Made by a program: the position numbers and the translations under genes
Notes under the pieces: generated by a model
What the model was told of the DNA's origin: nothing
What the model saw: only the letters and a program-made list of their open reading frames with translations
Databases searched by the model: none
Assembly: GCA_018883265.1 (NCBI GenBank)
Contig: VEQK01000007.1
Span: 1-58,893 of the forward strand
Direction of reading: 5' to 3'
Source of the DNA: Rhodocyclaceae bacterium
GTDB lineage: Bacteria > Pseudomonadota > Gammaproteobacteria > Burkholderiales > Rhodocyclaceae
Length of the DNA: 58,893 nucleotides
Shown: positions 34,512-43,288 of the stretch, one piece after another
Position numbering within the stretch: the stretch's first letter is position 1
Layout: each line of letters begins with the position of its first letter

Positions 34512-35843
34512 ATGAATAAGCTTGAGAAGCCCGTGCCGGCAGGGCGCGTATCGAGATTGTCGCGATTGGGCGTCATGGCAACTTCTGTTGCAGGTGGTAT
34601 GTTGGCAGAAGGCGCCAGACGCCTAGCCAAGGGCAATATTCCATCGGTACCCGAGATGTTGTTGACGCCTGCCAATGCCCGTCGTATCACGGACGAGCTG
34701 TCTAGGTTGCGCGGTGCGGCGATGAAGGTGGGGCAGCTGCTCTCTATGGATGCAGGCGACATCATTCCTCCGGCCCTGGCAGAAATTTTGGCAAGGTTAC
34801 GTAATGATGCGATATCCATGCCCATGAGCCAATTGGTAGCGGTACTGGAAAAGGAGTGGGGGACCGACTGGAGCAAGTATTTCTCTCGGTTTACGTTTAC
34901 GCCGTCTGCGGCAGCCTCGATTGGCCAGGTTCACCGTGCAGTGACTGTCGATGGATTATCTCTGGCCATTAAAGTGCAGTACCCCGGCGTGAAGGAAAGC
35001 ATTGACAGCGACATCGACAACGTCGCTGCGCTATTGAGAGTCTCAGGGCTTTTGCCCGCTTCTATCGATATCAAAAGCATCCTCAATGAGGCCAAACAGC
35101 AACTTCATGCAGAAGCAGACTACAAGAAAGAGCAGGATTGGTTGGCGTGTTATGCGGGCAACCTAGGTACGGACACTAATTTTCTGATGCCACGGCCGTA
35201 CACACAGCTCACAACGCAAAACGTGTTGGCGATGACCTGGGTTGAAGGCGACCCTGTCGAGTCCCTAGTAAACGAACCAGCAAGTCTGAGGAATCGTGTC
35301 GCTAAGGAACTTTTCGAACTGGCGCTTAAAGAGATTTTTGAGTTCGGTGCGCTACAGACAGATCCAAACTTTGCCAATTACCGCTTCAATCGTGAAGCCC
35401 AGAAAATAGTCCTGCTTGATTTTGGTGCAACCCGAAATTTTCCTAAGCATATAGCGGCTGGATACCGAAATCTCATGAGGGCGGCTCTGGCAAGAGATCG
35501 CAAGAAAATGCATGATGCAGCAACCGAGATCGGTTACTTCACCGTTGAAATGAGTCAGCAACAGGTTGACGTTGTGATGGATCTGTTTGAGATGGCATGT
35601 GAGCCTCTATGTCATGTGGGACCTTATGATTTCGGAGCGTCCACATTGCCTAAGAGAATGCATGATGCCGGCATGGCACTCGCAATGGATCGTGACTTCT
35701 GGCACACGCCACCGATTGATGCACTCTTTCTACATCGCAAGCTGGCCGGGATTTATCTTCTAGCCGCGCGTCTGAAAGCCAGTCTAGACGTAGGCTCGCT
35801 CGATTCTATTCAAGCGCTAATCAAGACGATTGGCTCGAAGTAA
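34512..35843 (+). CDS. ABC1/AarF (UbiB-like) atypical kinase
   Basis: A 443-residue ABC1-family protein. The family's KxGQ motif is K72-V-G-Q75; the alanine-rich nucleotide loop is AAAS at 133-136 in SAAASIGQVHRA; DFG-like LLDFGATRNF supplies the metal-binding Asp. UbiB/ADCK relatives bind ATP and support ubiquinone or other isoprenoid lipid handling. It lacks the C-terminal membrane helices of UbiB, so it is a soluble-type paralogue. It is the last gene before a strong terminator. Confidence 0.87.
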   Translation: MNKLEKPVPAGRVSRLSRLGVMATSVAGGMLAEGARRLAKGNIPSVPEMLLTPANARRITDELSRLRGAAMKVGQLLSMDAGDIIPPALAEILARLRNDAISMPMSQLVAVLEKEWGTDWSKYFSRFTFTPSAAASIGQVHRAVTVDGLSLAIKVQYPGVKESIDSDIDNVAALLRVSGLLPASIDIKSILNEAKQQLHAEADYKKEQDWLACYAGNLGTDTNFLMPRPYTQLTTQNVLAMTWVEGDPVESLVNEPASLRNRVAKELFELALKEIFEFGALQTDPNFANYRFNREAQKIVLLDFGATRNFPKHIAAGYRNLMRAALARDRKKMHDAATEIGYFTVEMSQQQVDVVMDLFEMACEPLCHVGPYDFGASTLPKRMHDAGMALAMDRDFWHTPPIDALFLHRKLAGIYLLAARLKASLDVGSLDSIQALIKTIGSK

Positions 35844-35873
35844 AAAGCCACCGAATTTCATGGTGGCTTTTTT
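35842..35873 (+). terminator. Rho-independent terminator after AarF gene
   Basis: AAAAAGCCACC (35842-35852) pairs with GGTGGCTTTTTT (35862-35873) around a 9-nt loop; the T-run is part of the stem end. It begins at the stop codon and is strong in the rightward direction, and may serve leftward too. Confidence 0.88.
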
Positions 35874-35917
35874 ACTTTGAGGTCGAGAACGATTCGGCTT
35901 CAATGATTGCAAGGAGC

Positions 35918-36511
35918 TTATTTATGATTCCCGCCATGATGCATGGGCATCTGGCTAGGGCTCATGGGCCTACTTACGTTATCCATCATTTGGCCATCAG
36001 GCATCCTGTGCTGGTGGGCAGGCATGTCGTGACTTCCCTCCCCCTTGTAACCCAGAAGCGCAGGGTCGGCCATACCGGCGATCATCGCCAGGTGCGCGAA
36101 AACCAGAAAAATCGCCACATAGATCGCGTGGTAACCCAATTTCTTTTCTTCGCTTGCCCCCTTGTGCAGAACCCCTAGATCCTGAAGTGCAATCAGAATC
36201 ATCGGGATGCCGCCAATCAGATAGGTTGAAACAGCAATTACATCAATCACTGTTCGCCATTCGCCTGCCTTGGTGATCGGCACAACGGCATTCATCAACA
36301 GGTAGGCAATAATCCCGACAAAATACAGGCCGACTACCACGCCCGCAACACGGTTCAGGTCGCGAACCCAGCCATGTAGTTTTCGCGTGTAGAGGATGTA
36401 CAACTCGGTGATTGCAACGGTTTCGGCCAGAATGACGGGGATCGCCATAAAAATAATTAGGTTCCACGGCTGGTTGGTCGCCAGAAGTTCCATGTAGTGA
36501 GTCATGTTCAT
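35918..36511 (-). CDS. DUF6803-like membrane protein with His-rich tail
   Basis: A 197-residue membrane protein starting MNMTHYMELLATNQPWNLI, with GGAG 7 nt upstream of ATG 36511. About five helices are visible. The C-terminus is rich in His and Met (DMPAHQHRMPDGQMMD... MPMHHGGNHK), suggesting metal binding, probably copper. The family assignment is from recall of the N-terminal block. It lies downstream of the Cys/His-rich exported protein and is probably cotranscribed with it. Confidence 0.72.
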   Translation of the reverse strand: MNMTHYMELLATNQPWNLIIFMAIPVILAETVAITELYILYTRKLHGWVRDLNRVAGVVVGLYFVGIIAYLLMNAVVPITKAGEWRTVIDVIAVSTYLIGGIPMILIALQDLGVLHKGASEEKKLGYHAIYVAIFLVFAHLAMIAGMADPALLGYKGEGSHDMPAHQHRMPDGQMMDNVSRPMSPSQMPMHHGGNHK

Positions 36512-36582
36512 ATCAAATCTCCAAATAGGCATAACAGCCTGTGTACAACACAGGCTCAAATAAATTGTGCTGATCAGGAGAT

Positions 36583-36921
36583 TTATCGAGGAGGGCGATA
36601 GAGTCCCTCAGCCCTGGATATCAGAGTCAACGACGGGCTGAATGGAATAAGTTCGCTGCTTCTCGCGTCGGCCTTAACGAGGTTAGTTCCCGATAACACC
36701 CCCACAATATTGAAGCAGCATGTATGCGCTGCTTTGGTGCTGGTTTGATGGACGTCATGGTGGGTTTCATGATCGTCCACGGTCTTGACTGCGTGGCAGT
36801 CAGCTTGTACCTCTTGTACCTGTGCCACGGGAACAACCGAAAAAACAGCGGCGCTGCTAAGCACGGGCGCTAGCAAAACACATAATCCGACCAGAAGAGT
36901 GATGATTTTCTTGAGACTCAT
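36583..36921 (-). CDS. Exported Cys/His-rich small protein, possible metal-binding
   Basis: A 112-residue protein with a signal peptide (MSLKKIITLLVGLCVLLAPV, cut near SSA-AV). The mature part has DCHAVKTVDDHETHHDVH and HTCCFNIVG, a Cys/His arrangement resembling small copper-responsive periplasmic proteins. ATG 36921 is the credible start; the same frame stays open upstream towards 37218 but that part overlaps the tRNA gene. Its downstream neighbour has a His-rich tail too, which supports a metal link. Confidence 0.68.
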   Translation of the reverse strand: MSLKKIITLLVGLCVLLAPVLSSAAVFSVVPVAQVQEVQADCHAVKTVDDHETHHDVHQTSTKAAHTCCFNIVGVLSGTNLVKADARSSELIPFSPSLTLISRAEGLYRPPR

Positions 36922-37102
36922 GGAAAGATTATCAGCCCGATAGTGATTTAATTCAATATCAAGTAACCCGGTATGATGCGTCCGATTTTCAAAGATCAAT
37001 CTCACATAACAAGGCTTGGCTTCTAGCATCCAGATCAATTCAATGTGTAATGGCCGTTGGCTACGGCTTGCGAAGAGGGCTAACGGTATAATTCTGGGTG
37101 TC

Positions 37103-37177
37103 GTCTCCGTAGTTAAATGGATATAACTTTCCCCTCCTAAGGGAAGATTAGAGGTTCGATTCCTCTCGGGGACGCCA
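37103..37177 (+). tRNA. tRNA-Arg (anticodon CCT)
   Basis: A complete 75-nt tRNA. Acceptor GTCTCCG pairs with CGGGGAC with one G-U. The anticodon stem TTCCC/GGGAA encloses CTCCTAA, giving anticodon CCT for AGG codons. The T-arm is AGAGG-TTCGATT-CCTCT, and CCA is encoded. A TATAAT box lies at 37087-37092, 10 bp before the gene; no good -35 is evident. No terminator separates it from prxQ. Confidence 0.97.
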
Positions 37178-37204
37178 GAATTTGTCATCAACGATGGATC
37201 CCTC

Positions 37205-37750
37205 ATGAAATACCTCATCTTTGTGATTGTGATCGGGCTGCTGTTCTGGCTATGGCAAGCGCGTTCGCGCGGCGCGGTGGCCGAGGGGGGCTTGCCGGCC
37301 GTTGGTTTGCCTGCGCCGGCCTTTGATTTGCGCGATACGCGCGGGGTCCATCACAAGTTGAGTGATTACCGTGGCCGCTGGCTGGTCGTTTATTTTTACC
37401 CCAAGGCCAATACGCCAGGGTGTACGCGTCAGTCCTGCAAGTTTCGCGATGACTGGCACAGTTTTCAGGAAATGGGCGTCGTCCTGGTCGGCATTAGTGC
37501 AGATACGCCGGCTGACAATGCAGCCTTTGCCCTGAAGTTTCATTTGCCGTTTCCGTTATTGTCCGATACCGGTGGGGCCTTTGCACGCCAGTATGGCGCC
37601 TGGATGAATCTTGGCATTACCGGGTTTCCTCGCCGCTATACCTACATCATTGATCCGGATGGTCGAATCGCCCGTGTCTATACCGATGTGGCGGTATCCG
37701 AACATAGTGCCGAGGTTGTTGCAGACCTGCGCCGTCTCACAGGACACTGA
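37205..37750 (+). CDS. Peroxiredoxin, PrxQ/BCP type, membrane-anchored or exported
   Basis: A 181-residue thiol peroxidase. A hydrophobic N-terminal helix (residues 2-18) is followed by a thioredoxin-fold domain with the peroxidatic C73 in NTPGCTRQSC and the resolving C78, five residues apart as in PrxQ. It reduces hydrogen and organic peroxides using thioredoxin-like donors, probably on the periplasmic face. It starts 27 bp after the tRNA and ends 6 bp before uup. Confidence 0.9.
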   Translation: MKYLIFVIVIGLLFWLWQARSRGAVAEGGLPAVGLPAPAFDLRDTRGVHHKLSDYRGRWLVVYFYPKANTPGCTRQSCKFRDDWHSFQEMGVVLVGISADTPADNAAFALKFHLPFPLLSDTGGAFARQYGAWMNLGITGFPRRYTYIIDPDGRIARVYTDVAVSEHSAEVVADLRRLTGH

Positions 37751-37756
37751 TTCTCA

Positions 37757-39688
37757 ATGCCCCTGCTGTCAGTCAGTAACGGGTGCCTCGCCTATGGCGA
37801 TGTGCCCCTCCTCGATCATGTTGAATTCCAGATCGATCCCGGCGAGCGTGTTGCGCTAATTGGTCGTAACGGCACCGGCAAGTCCTCTCTGCTGGCGGCA
37901 ATTGCCGGCCTGCGCCCTCTGGATGACGGCGCCCTGTGGCAAACGCCCGATCTACGGGTGACCTATGTGGCTCAGGAACCCGAGTTTGACGCAGGCGCCA
38001 GTGTCTTCGATGCAGTGGTCGGTGGCCTGGGCCAGCAATCCCGTCTGCTGGCGGCATATCATGATCTTTCACACCGCCTGGCGGATATGCCGGAAGCGGA
38101 TCGCCCGTCCGCACTGGATGAGCTTGCTCGCTTGCAGCATGAGCTGGAAGCGGCCGATGCCTGGCAGCAGAATGCCTTGGCTGAGCGGGTGATTGCCGAG
38201 TTTCATCTCGACTCGGATGCGTGCGTCGATGATCTTTCCGGTGGGCAAAAGAAGCGCGTGGCGCTGGCACGGGGCCTGGTGTCCGAACCCGATGTCCTGC
38301 TACTGGATGAGCCTACCAACCACCTGGATATTGCTGCCATCGACTGGCTGGAAAATCTGTTGCTGGTGCGTAATGTGGCACTGCTATTTATTACGCATGA
38401 TCGCTGCTTTCTGGATCGGTTGGCGACCCGCATTGTTGAACTGGATCGTGGCCATCTGAGTAGCTACCCCGGCTCGTTCACCAAGTATCAAGAGCGCAAG
38501 GCACAGCGCCTGCATGAAGAATCCCTGGAACAGGAGCGGGCCGATAAATTGCTTGCTCAGGAAGAGGTCTGGATTCGTAAAGGGGTTGAGGCGCGACGTA
38601 CGCGAGCGCAGTTCCGCGTGCAGCGACTCGACAAACTACGAGCCGATCGCGCTGCCCGTAGGAACCAGCAGGGGCAGGTCGCCATGCGGGTCGATGCCGG
38701 GGAATCGTCCGGCGCGCTGGTGGCCGATCTGATCAATGTGTCGAAGTCTTACGATGGGCGCAAGATCATCGACGATTTCAGCGGCCGCATCATGCGCGGC
38801 GACCGGGTCGGTCTGATCGGACCCAATGGCGCCGGTAAGACCACCATGCTTCGGTTGATTCTGGGTCAGATCGAACCGGATAGCGGCACGGTGCGTCGCG
38901 GTACCAAACAGCAGGTGGCGTACTTTGATCAGTTCCGTACGGCACTCGACCCCGAAGCCCCGTTGCACGAGGTCATTTCACCGGGTTCCGATTATGTCGA
39001 TGTGGGCGGGCATCGCACGCATGTGATGAGTTACCTCGGTGATTTTCTGTTTTCACCCCAGCGTGCCCGATCACCGGTGAAGTCGCTCTCCGGCGGAGAA
39101 CGGAACCGCTTGTTACTAGCCCGCCTGTTTGCGCGCCCGGCCAATATCCTGGTGCTCGATGAGCCAACGAATGATCTGGATATTGACACGCTGGAACTGC
39201 TGGAAAGCCTCCTGCAGGATTACCACGGCACGATTCTTCTGGTCAGCCATGACCGGAGCTTTCTCGACAACGTAGTGACGCAAGTCATCGCAGCCGAAGG
39301 CGATGGGCAATGGCGCGAATTCGTCGGTGGCTATAGTGACTGGGCTGCCTGGCATGCCGCGCAGCAGAAGACGGTTCAGGTTAAATCCGTGCCCGCTAAA
39401 ACCGTGGCCGTGTCAGTGGCCAAAGCGGCCGATGCGCCCGCGAGTGGTGCGCGCGCCACCAAACTGAGCTACAAGGAACAGCAGGAGCTGAACGAATTGC
39501 CCGGACGGATCGAGGCGCTGGAAACCGAGCAGACAACGCTGATGGAAAAGATCAACGACCCGGCGACCTATGCAGCGGATCCGGCCGCAGCCCAGACGAT
39601 GGGCAACCGGCTGGCCGAGATCGATGAACTGCTGCTCTCATTGCTCGAGCGCTGGGAAGCGCTCGAAGCAAAAACGGGTAAACGTTAA
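37757..39688 (+). CDS. uup: ABC-F family ATPase Uup
   Basis: A 643-residue soluble ABC-F protein with two nucleotide-binding domains: Walker A G36-R-N-G-T-G-K42 and G355-P-N-G-A-G-K361, signatures LSGGQKKR and LSGGERNR. The linker is rich in Arg and Lys (residues 240-300) and the C-terminal ~90 residues form the coiled coil typical of Uup. It acts on ribosomes or on branched DNA intermediates; loss raises transposon excision in E. coli. Confidence 0.93.
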   Translation: MPLLSVSNGCLAYGDVPLLDHVEFQIDPGERVALIGRNGTGKSSLLAAIAGLRPLDDGALWQTPDLRVTYVAQEPEFDAGASVFDAVVGGLGQQSRLLAAYHDLSHRLADMPEADRPSALDELARLQHELEAADAWQQNALAERVIAEFHLDSDACVDDLSGGQKKRVALARGLVSEPDVLLLDEPTNHLDIAAIDWLENLLLVRNVALLFITHDRCFLDRLATRIVELDRGHLSSYPGSFTKYQERKAQRLHEESLEQERADKLLAQEEVWIRKGVEARRTRAQFRVQRLDKLRADRAARRNQQGQVAMRVDAGESSGALVADLINVSKSYDGRKIIDDFSGRIMRGDRVGLIGPNGAGKTTMLRLILGQIEPDSGTVRRGTKQQVAYFDQFRTALDPEAPLHEVISPGSDYVDVGGHRTHVMSYLGDFLFSPQRARSPVKSLSGGERNRLLLARLFARPANILVLDEPTNDLDIDTLELLESLLQDYHGTILLVSHDRSFLDNVVTQVIAAEGDGQWREFVGGYSDWAAWHAAQQKTVQVKSVPAKTVAVSVAKAADAPASGARATKLSYKEQQELNELPGRIEALETEQTTLMEKINDPATYAADPAAAQTMGNRLAEIDELLLSLLERWEALEAKTGKR

Positions 39689-39697
39689 GACAGCATT

Positions 39698-40792
39698 TCA
39701 GGCGAGTGCAGGGTAGTCGGTATAACCGGCTTCGGCACCGCCATAAAAGGTATTGGGATCCGGTTCATTGAGCGGTGCGTTCTCTCGCAGTCGGCGCACT
39801 AAGTCTGGATTGGCAATAAATGGTCGGCCAAAGGCCACCATGTCTGCCAGATTAGCGCCAAGCAGAGCCTCGGCCGTCGTGGCGTTGTAACCCCCACAGG
39901 TGATCAGGGTACCCACGAAGGCTTCGCGCAGTTGTAGACGGAATTCTTGCGACAAAGGTTGGCCACCTGCCCAATCCGGTTCCGCAATGTGCAGGAAGGC
40001 CAGATTACGCTGGGTAAAGGCTTTGGCGAGATAGAGCGCCATGGCTGTCGACTCGGGATCGTCGATGTCGTTGAACACCCCTTGTGGTGACAGACGAACG
40101 CCCACCTTGTCGGCGCCGATGGCGGCAACAACGGCATCGACCACTTCCAGTAAAAAGCGTGCCCGATTTTCCAGACTGCCGCCGTAGGCATCGGTGCGCT
40201 GATTGCTGTTGGGGGATAGGAACTGATTTAGCAGATACCCATTGGCCGCATGCACCTCCACAAAATCAAAACCGGCCTTGACGGCATTGTGCGCCGCGTT
40301 GGCGTAGTCAGCCACGATGCCCGGGAGCTCGTTGAGTGCCAGGGCGCGGGGCAGGGCGGTGGGCACGTTGGCCGGTGTGCCATCGGGCTGGATGACGAAG
40401 CATTGCCCTTTGGCCTGGATTGCCGAAGGCGCGACCGGGTCGGCACCTCCGGGTTGTAACAGCGGATGTGAGATGCGGCCGACGTGCCAGAGTTGAAGCG
40501 CCATGTGGCCACCTTGGGCATGAACCGCATCGACCACGGTTTTCCAGCCGGACACTTGCGCCTCGCTGTAGATGCCCGGCGTCCAGGCGTAGCCTTGGCC
40601 CTGTTGCGAGATCTGGGAGGCTTCACTCACGATTAAGCCGGCGCTGGCGCGCTGGGCGTAGTAGGTGGCGTTCAGTGTGGTGGCGGCATCACCGGCACCC
40701 GCACGGGAACGTGTCATCGGCGCCATGACGATGCGATTGTTCAAACGGGTCTTGCCGACCTGGATCGGGGTAAAAAGCAGTGCATCACTCAT
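39698..40792 (-). CDS. nemA: Old yellow enzyme-family alkene reductase
   Basis: A 364-residue FMN-dependent ene-reductase of the OYE family, NemA-like. It has NNRIVMAPMTRSRA at the FMN site, HVGRISHP, the catalytic-region motif VHAANGYLLNQFLSPNSNQRTDAYGG, and CGGYNATTAEALL near the C-terminus. ATG 40792 with GGAG 6 nt upstream is the start; the open frame upstream overlaps rlmJ. It detoxifies electrophiles such as N-ethylmaleimide and nitro compounds with NAD(P)H. Confidence 0.9.
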   Translation of the reverse strand: MSDALLFTPIQVGKTRLNNRIVMAPMTRSRAGAGDAATTLNATYYAQRASAGLIVSEASQISQQGQGYAWTPGIYSEAQVSGWKTVVDAVHAQGGHMALQLWHVGRISHPLLQPGGADPVAPSAIQAKGQCFVIQPDGTPANVPTALPRALALNELPGIVADYANAAHNAVKAGFDFVEVHAANGYLLNQFLSPNSNQRTDAYGGSLENRARFLLEVVDAVVAAIGADKVGVRLSPQGVFNDIDDPESTAMALYLAKAFTQRNLAFLHIAEPDWAGGQPLSQEFRLQLREAFVGTLITCGGYNATTAEALLGANLADMVAFGRPFIANPDLVRRLRENAPLNEPDPNTFYGGAEAGYTDYPALA

Positions 40793-40815
40793 AAGAAGCT
40801 CCATCAGGAAGTCAG

Positions 40816-41667
40816 TTAATTGATCTGCCAGTCCAGCGTGTAATCGCCCTGTCCGCTCTCGTCCAGCGCCTTGAGCAGCCAGGGCATGGTCTCTTCCAGC
40901 GTGGCGGGCAGGGTCCACGGCGGATTGATGATGAAGAGCCCGCTTCCCGTCATGCCCAGCCCATCTGTCGCCGGCGGTTGGGTGCTCAGCGTGACGTGCA
41001 ACCAGTTGGGTACGCCGAGTTTCAGTAGGCGTTCCGGTAGCTCTACCGATTCACGTCGTGCCAGTTCAGGATACCAGAGCACATAGGTGCCGGTGGCAAA
41101 ACGTTGTTGGGCATCGCGAAGCGTCTGGATGACTTTGCCGTAATCCGTTTTATCTTCGTAGGCAGGATCGATGAGCACGGCAGCGCGTCGGGCGGGCGGC
41201 GGCATCAGCGCCTTCAGTCCGGCTAGACCATCGGCCTGGGTAATTTGTGTGCGTTTCTGAGCGAAGCGCAGGGCTTGCGCGAGCAAGGGCGCATCGCTGG
41301 AGTGCAGTTCAAAAAAACGGAGCGGGTCGATATCACGCGTACAGTGCGCCGAGATCCAGGGGGACCCCGGGTATTGCGTCAGGGCTTTGCCAGGGTTGGC
41401 GTCGGCGATAACGGTGCGATAGCGGGCGACGGCCTCGGGTATCTCATTGAGTGGCTGCACCCAGAGCTTGCCTATTCCCGTGGCCCATTCGGCCGTCTTT
41501 TGAGCCATCGTACTGCTCAGAAGATACATACCGGCGCCGGCATGGGTATCGACTACCATGAAGGCTTTGTCTTTACGCGTCATGTAATCCAGCACCTGAA
41601 TCCAGACCAGATGTTTGAGAACGTCGGCCGGGCTTCCGGCATGAAAGGCGTGACGATAGCTGAGCAT
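40816..41667 (-). CDS. rlmJ: 23S rRNA (adenine2030-N6)-methyltransferase
   Basis: A 283-residue RlmJ: it opens MLSYRHAFHAGSPADVLKH, contains the SAM loop VVDTHAGAGMY and the catalytic motif VLIDPAYEDKTDY (DPAY, in place of DPPY). It methylates A2030 of 23S rRNA. It lies 3 bp after cls and 23 bp before nemA on the same strand, so the three form one transcript. Confidence 0.93.
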   Translation of the reverse strand: MLSYRHAFHAGSPADVLKHLVWIQVLDYMTRKDKAFMVVDTHAGAGMYLLSSTMAQKTAEWATGIGKLWVQPLNEIPEAVARYRTVIADANPGKALTQYPGSPWISAHCTRDIDPLRFFELHSSDAPLLAQALRFAQKRTQITQADGLAGLKALMPPPARRAAVLIDPAYEDKTDYGKVIQTLRDAQQRFATGTYVLWYPELARRESVELPERLLKLGVPNWLHVTLSTQPPATDGLGMTGSGLFIINPPWTLPATLEETMPWLLKALDESGQGDYTLDWQIN

Positions 41668-41670
41668 GAA

Positions 41671-43143
41671 TCAGAGCAGAGGGGAAACAAGTTGGGCGGC
41701 ATTTTCTGCCAGGCGTTCGCGCAGGGAACGGTTCGCCCGGATCAACGGATCGATGGGTAATGATTTGGCGAGGTACTGATCCTGCAGAGCACGTAGCTGA
41801 GCACTAAATTCGTTGTCGTAAACCATGAGCGTGATTTCGTAGTTCAGACGCAGGCTGCGCATGTCCAGATTGACCGAACCAAACAGGCTAAAAGCCCGAT
41901 CGACCACCAGACTCTTGGTATGCAGCAGACCACCGCTGAACTGTTGGATCCTGACGCCCGCACTGATCAGGTCGTCCATATAACTACGACTGGCGTAACG
42001 TACCAGAAGCGAATCAATGCGTTGGGGTACGATCAGCGTGACATTGACGCCACGTGCGGCGGCCGTCTGTAGCCCCTGAAAAAGGGCGTCATCCGGGACA
42101 AAGTACGGTGTGGTCATGACCACTTCGTTCTTGGCATCGAGGATGGCACTGAGTAATACATGCGACATGTTGGTCCACTTGTAGCTTGGACCGGAAGGCA
42201 CGGCCTGGGCAACAATGCCAGCGGGGTATGCAGCAGGTGATGATTTCTGAATGGTATCCAGATAGGCGCTGAAGCCGGGAATGTTGTTACTTTCGACGGC
42301 CCAGTCGCCTTCAAAGACGATGGTCAGCGCCTCGGCGACCGGGCCTTCGACGCGCACCATGGCATCGATCCATTCACCAACGCCTGCGTTTTGCTTGAAA
42401 AAAGCGGGGTCCACCATGTTCATGCTGCCGGTCCAGGCGATCTGCTGGTCGATGGCAACAATCTTGCGGTGCAGTCGCAGATCGGCGCGCCCGAATTGAA
42501 GTTCCAGCGGGTGAATGGCGCAGGCCTTCACCAGATGCACACCGGCATGACGCATGCGTCCTGGCCAGTGGCTTTTCCAGAAGGCGGCGCTCCCCAGTTC
42601 ATCGAGCAGGACACGACAGAAAACACCACGTTGCGCGGCACGCATTAATACCTCGGCGACTTCGTCAGCGGTGCCACCAGGGTTCCAGATGTAAAACTCC
42701 AGGTCGCATCGCTGATGCGCCTGATCAATATCGTGCATTAATGCATGCAGGGTTTGTTCGGTGTCCGAATGCAACGTAATCCGGTTGCCCTGGACGGGCG
42801 GCATACCCCCATGGTGCTCGGCTAATCGGGCCATCGATTGAAATGGGGCGGCAATCTGAGTTTTCGCATTGGGGTAACGCTCATCGAGCAGCGCCGTCAT
42901 GCGTTGATACACCGGGGTTGCTCGTTCGATGCGTTTTTTCCGGTCACGGCCGATGGGGCGCTCACCGATCATAAAATAGGCAATCAGGCCGATCACTGGT
43001 ACGATCGTTACGATGAGGATCCAGGCTAAAGCCACCCCCGGCGGGCGTCGGATCCAGATGATGCGTAATGTAAACAGAATGACCACTACCGGATGCATCA
43101 ACAGATACAGCCAGTGGGAGTCGAAAATAAATGCCCAAACCAT
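41671..43143 (-). CDS. cls: Cardiolipin synthase (phospholipase D type)
   Basis: A 490-residue ClsA-type synthase, which joins two phosphatidylglycerols to make cardiolipin. Two N-terminal membrane helices are followed by two HKD motifs, HRKIVAIDQQIAWTGSMN and HTKSLVVDRAFSLFGSVN. First gene of the cls-rlmJ-nemA set; divergent from ccmF. Confidence 0.92.
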   Translation of the reverse strand: MVWAFIFDSHWLYLLMHPVVVILFTLRIIWIRRPPGVALAWILIVTIVPVIGLIAYFMIGERPIGRDRKKRIERATPVYQRMTALLDERYPNAKTQIAAPFQSMARLAEHHGGMPPVQGNRITLHSDTEQTLHALMHDIDQAHQRCDLEFYIWNPGGTADEVAEVLMRAAQRGVFCRVLLDELGSAAFWKSHWPGRMRHAGVHLVKACAIHPLELQFGRADLRLHRKIVAIDQQIAWTGSMNMVDPAFFKQNAGVGEWIDAMVRVEGPVAEALTIVFEGDWAVESNNIPGFSAYLDTIQKSSPAAYPAGIVAQAVPSGPSYKWTNMSHVLLSAILDAKNEVVMTTPYFVPDDALFQGLQTAAARGVNVTLIVPQRIDSLLVRYASRSYMDDLISAGVRIQQFSGGLLHTKSLVVDRAFSLFGSVNLDMRSLRLNYEITLMVYDNEFSAQLRALQDQYLAKSLPIDPLIRANRSLRERLAENAAQLVSPLL

Positions 43144-43239
43144 AATGGGGTCGATTTTACCCCGAGCCCGATGGGTTGCATCGGGGCGGGGGCTCCTTTA
43201 GCATCACGGTTTAGTCAAAAATAAAGCGAGAAAACCTCA

Positions 43240-43264
43240 GTTTGCCCCCCCTTCGCGGGCAAAC
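43240..43264. promoter_or_regulatory. GC-rich hairpin upstream of ccmF
   Basis: GTTTGCCC (43240-43247) pairs with GGGCAAAC (43257-43264) around a 9-nt loop, 25 bp before the ccmF start. There is no T-run, so it is not a terminator; it may be an operator or a leader element. Confidence 0.35.
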
Positions 43265-43288
43265 CCGGTCGCGGAAAGATAGGCAAGA

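Noticed and set aside
37064-37092. Full sigma-70 promoter for tRNA-Arg
   Set aside because: TATAAT at 37087 is convincing but no hexamer near TTGACA lies at 16-18 bp; I report only the -10 box in the tRNA entry.
36922-37218. N-terminal extension of the Cys/His-rich protein across the tRNA gene
   Set aside because: The frame happens to stay open, but it crosses the tRNA on the other strand; the signal peptide starting at 36921 is the credible start.
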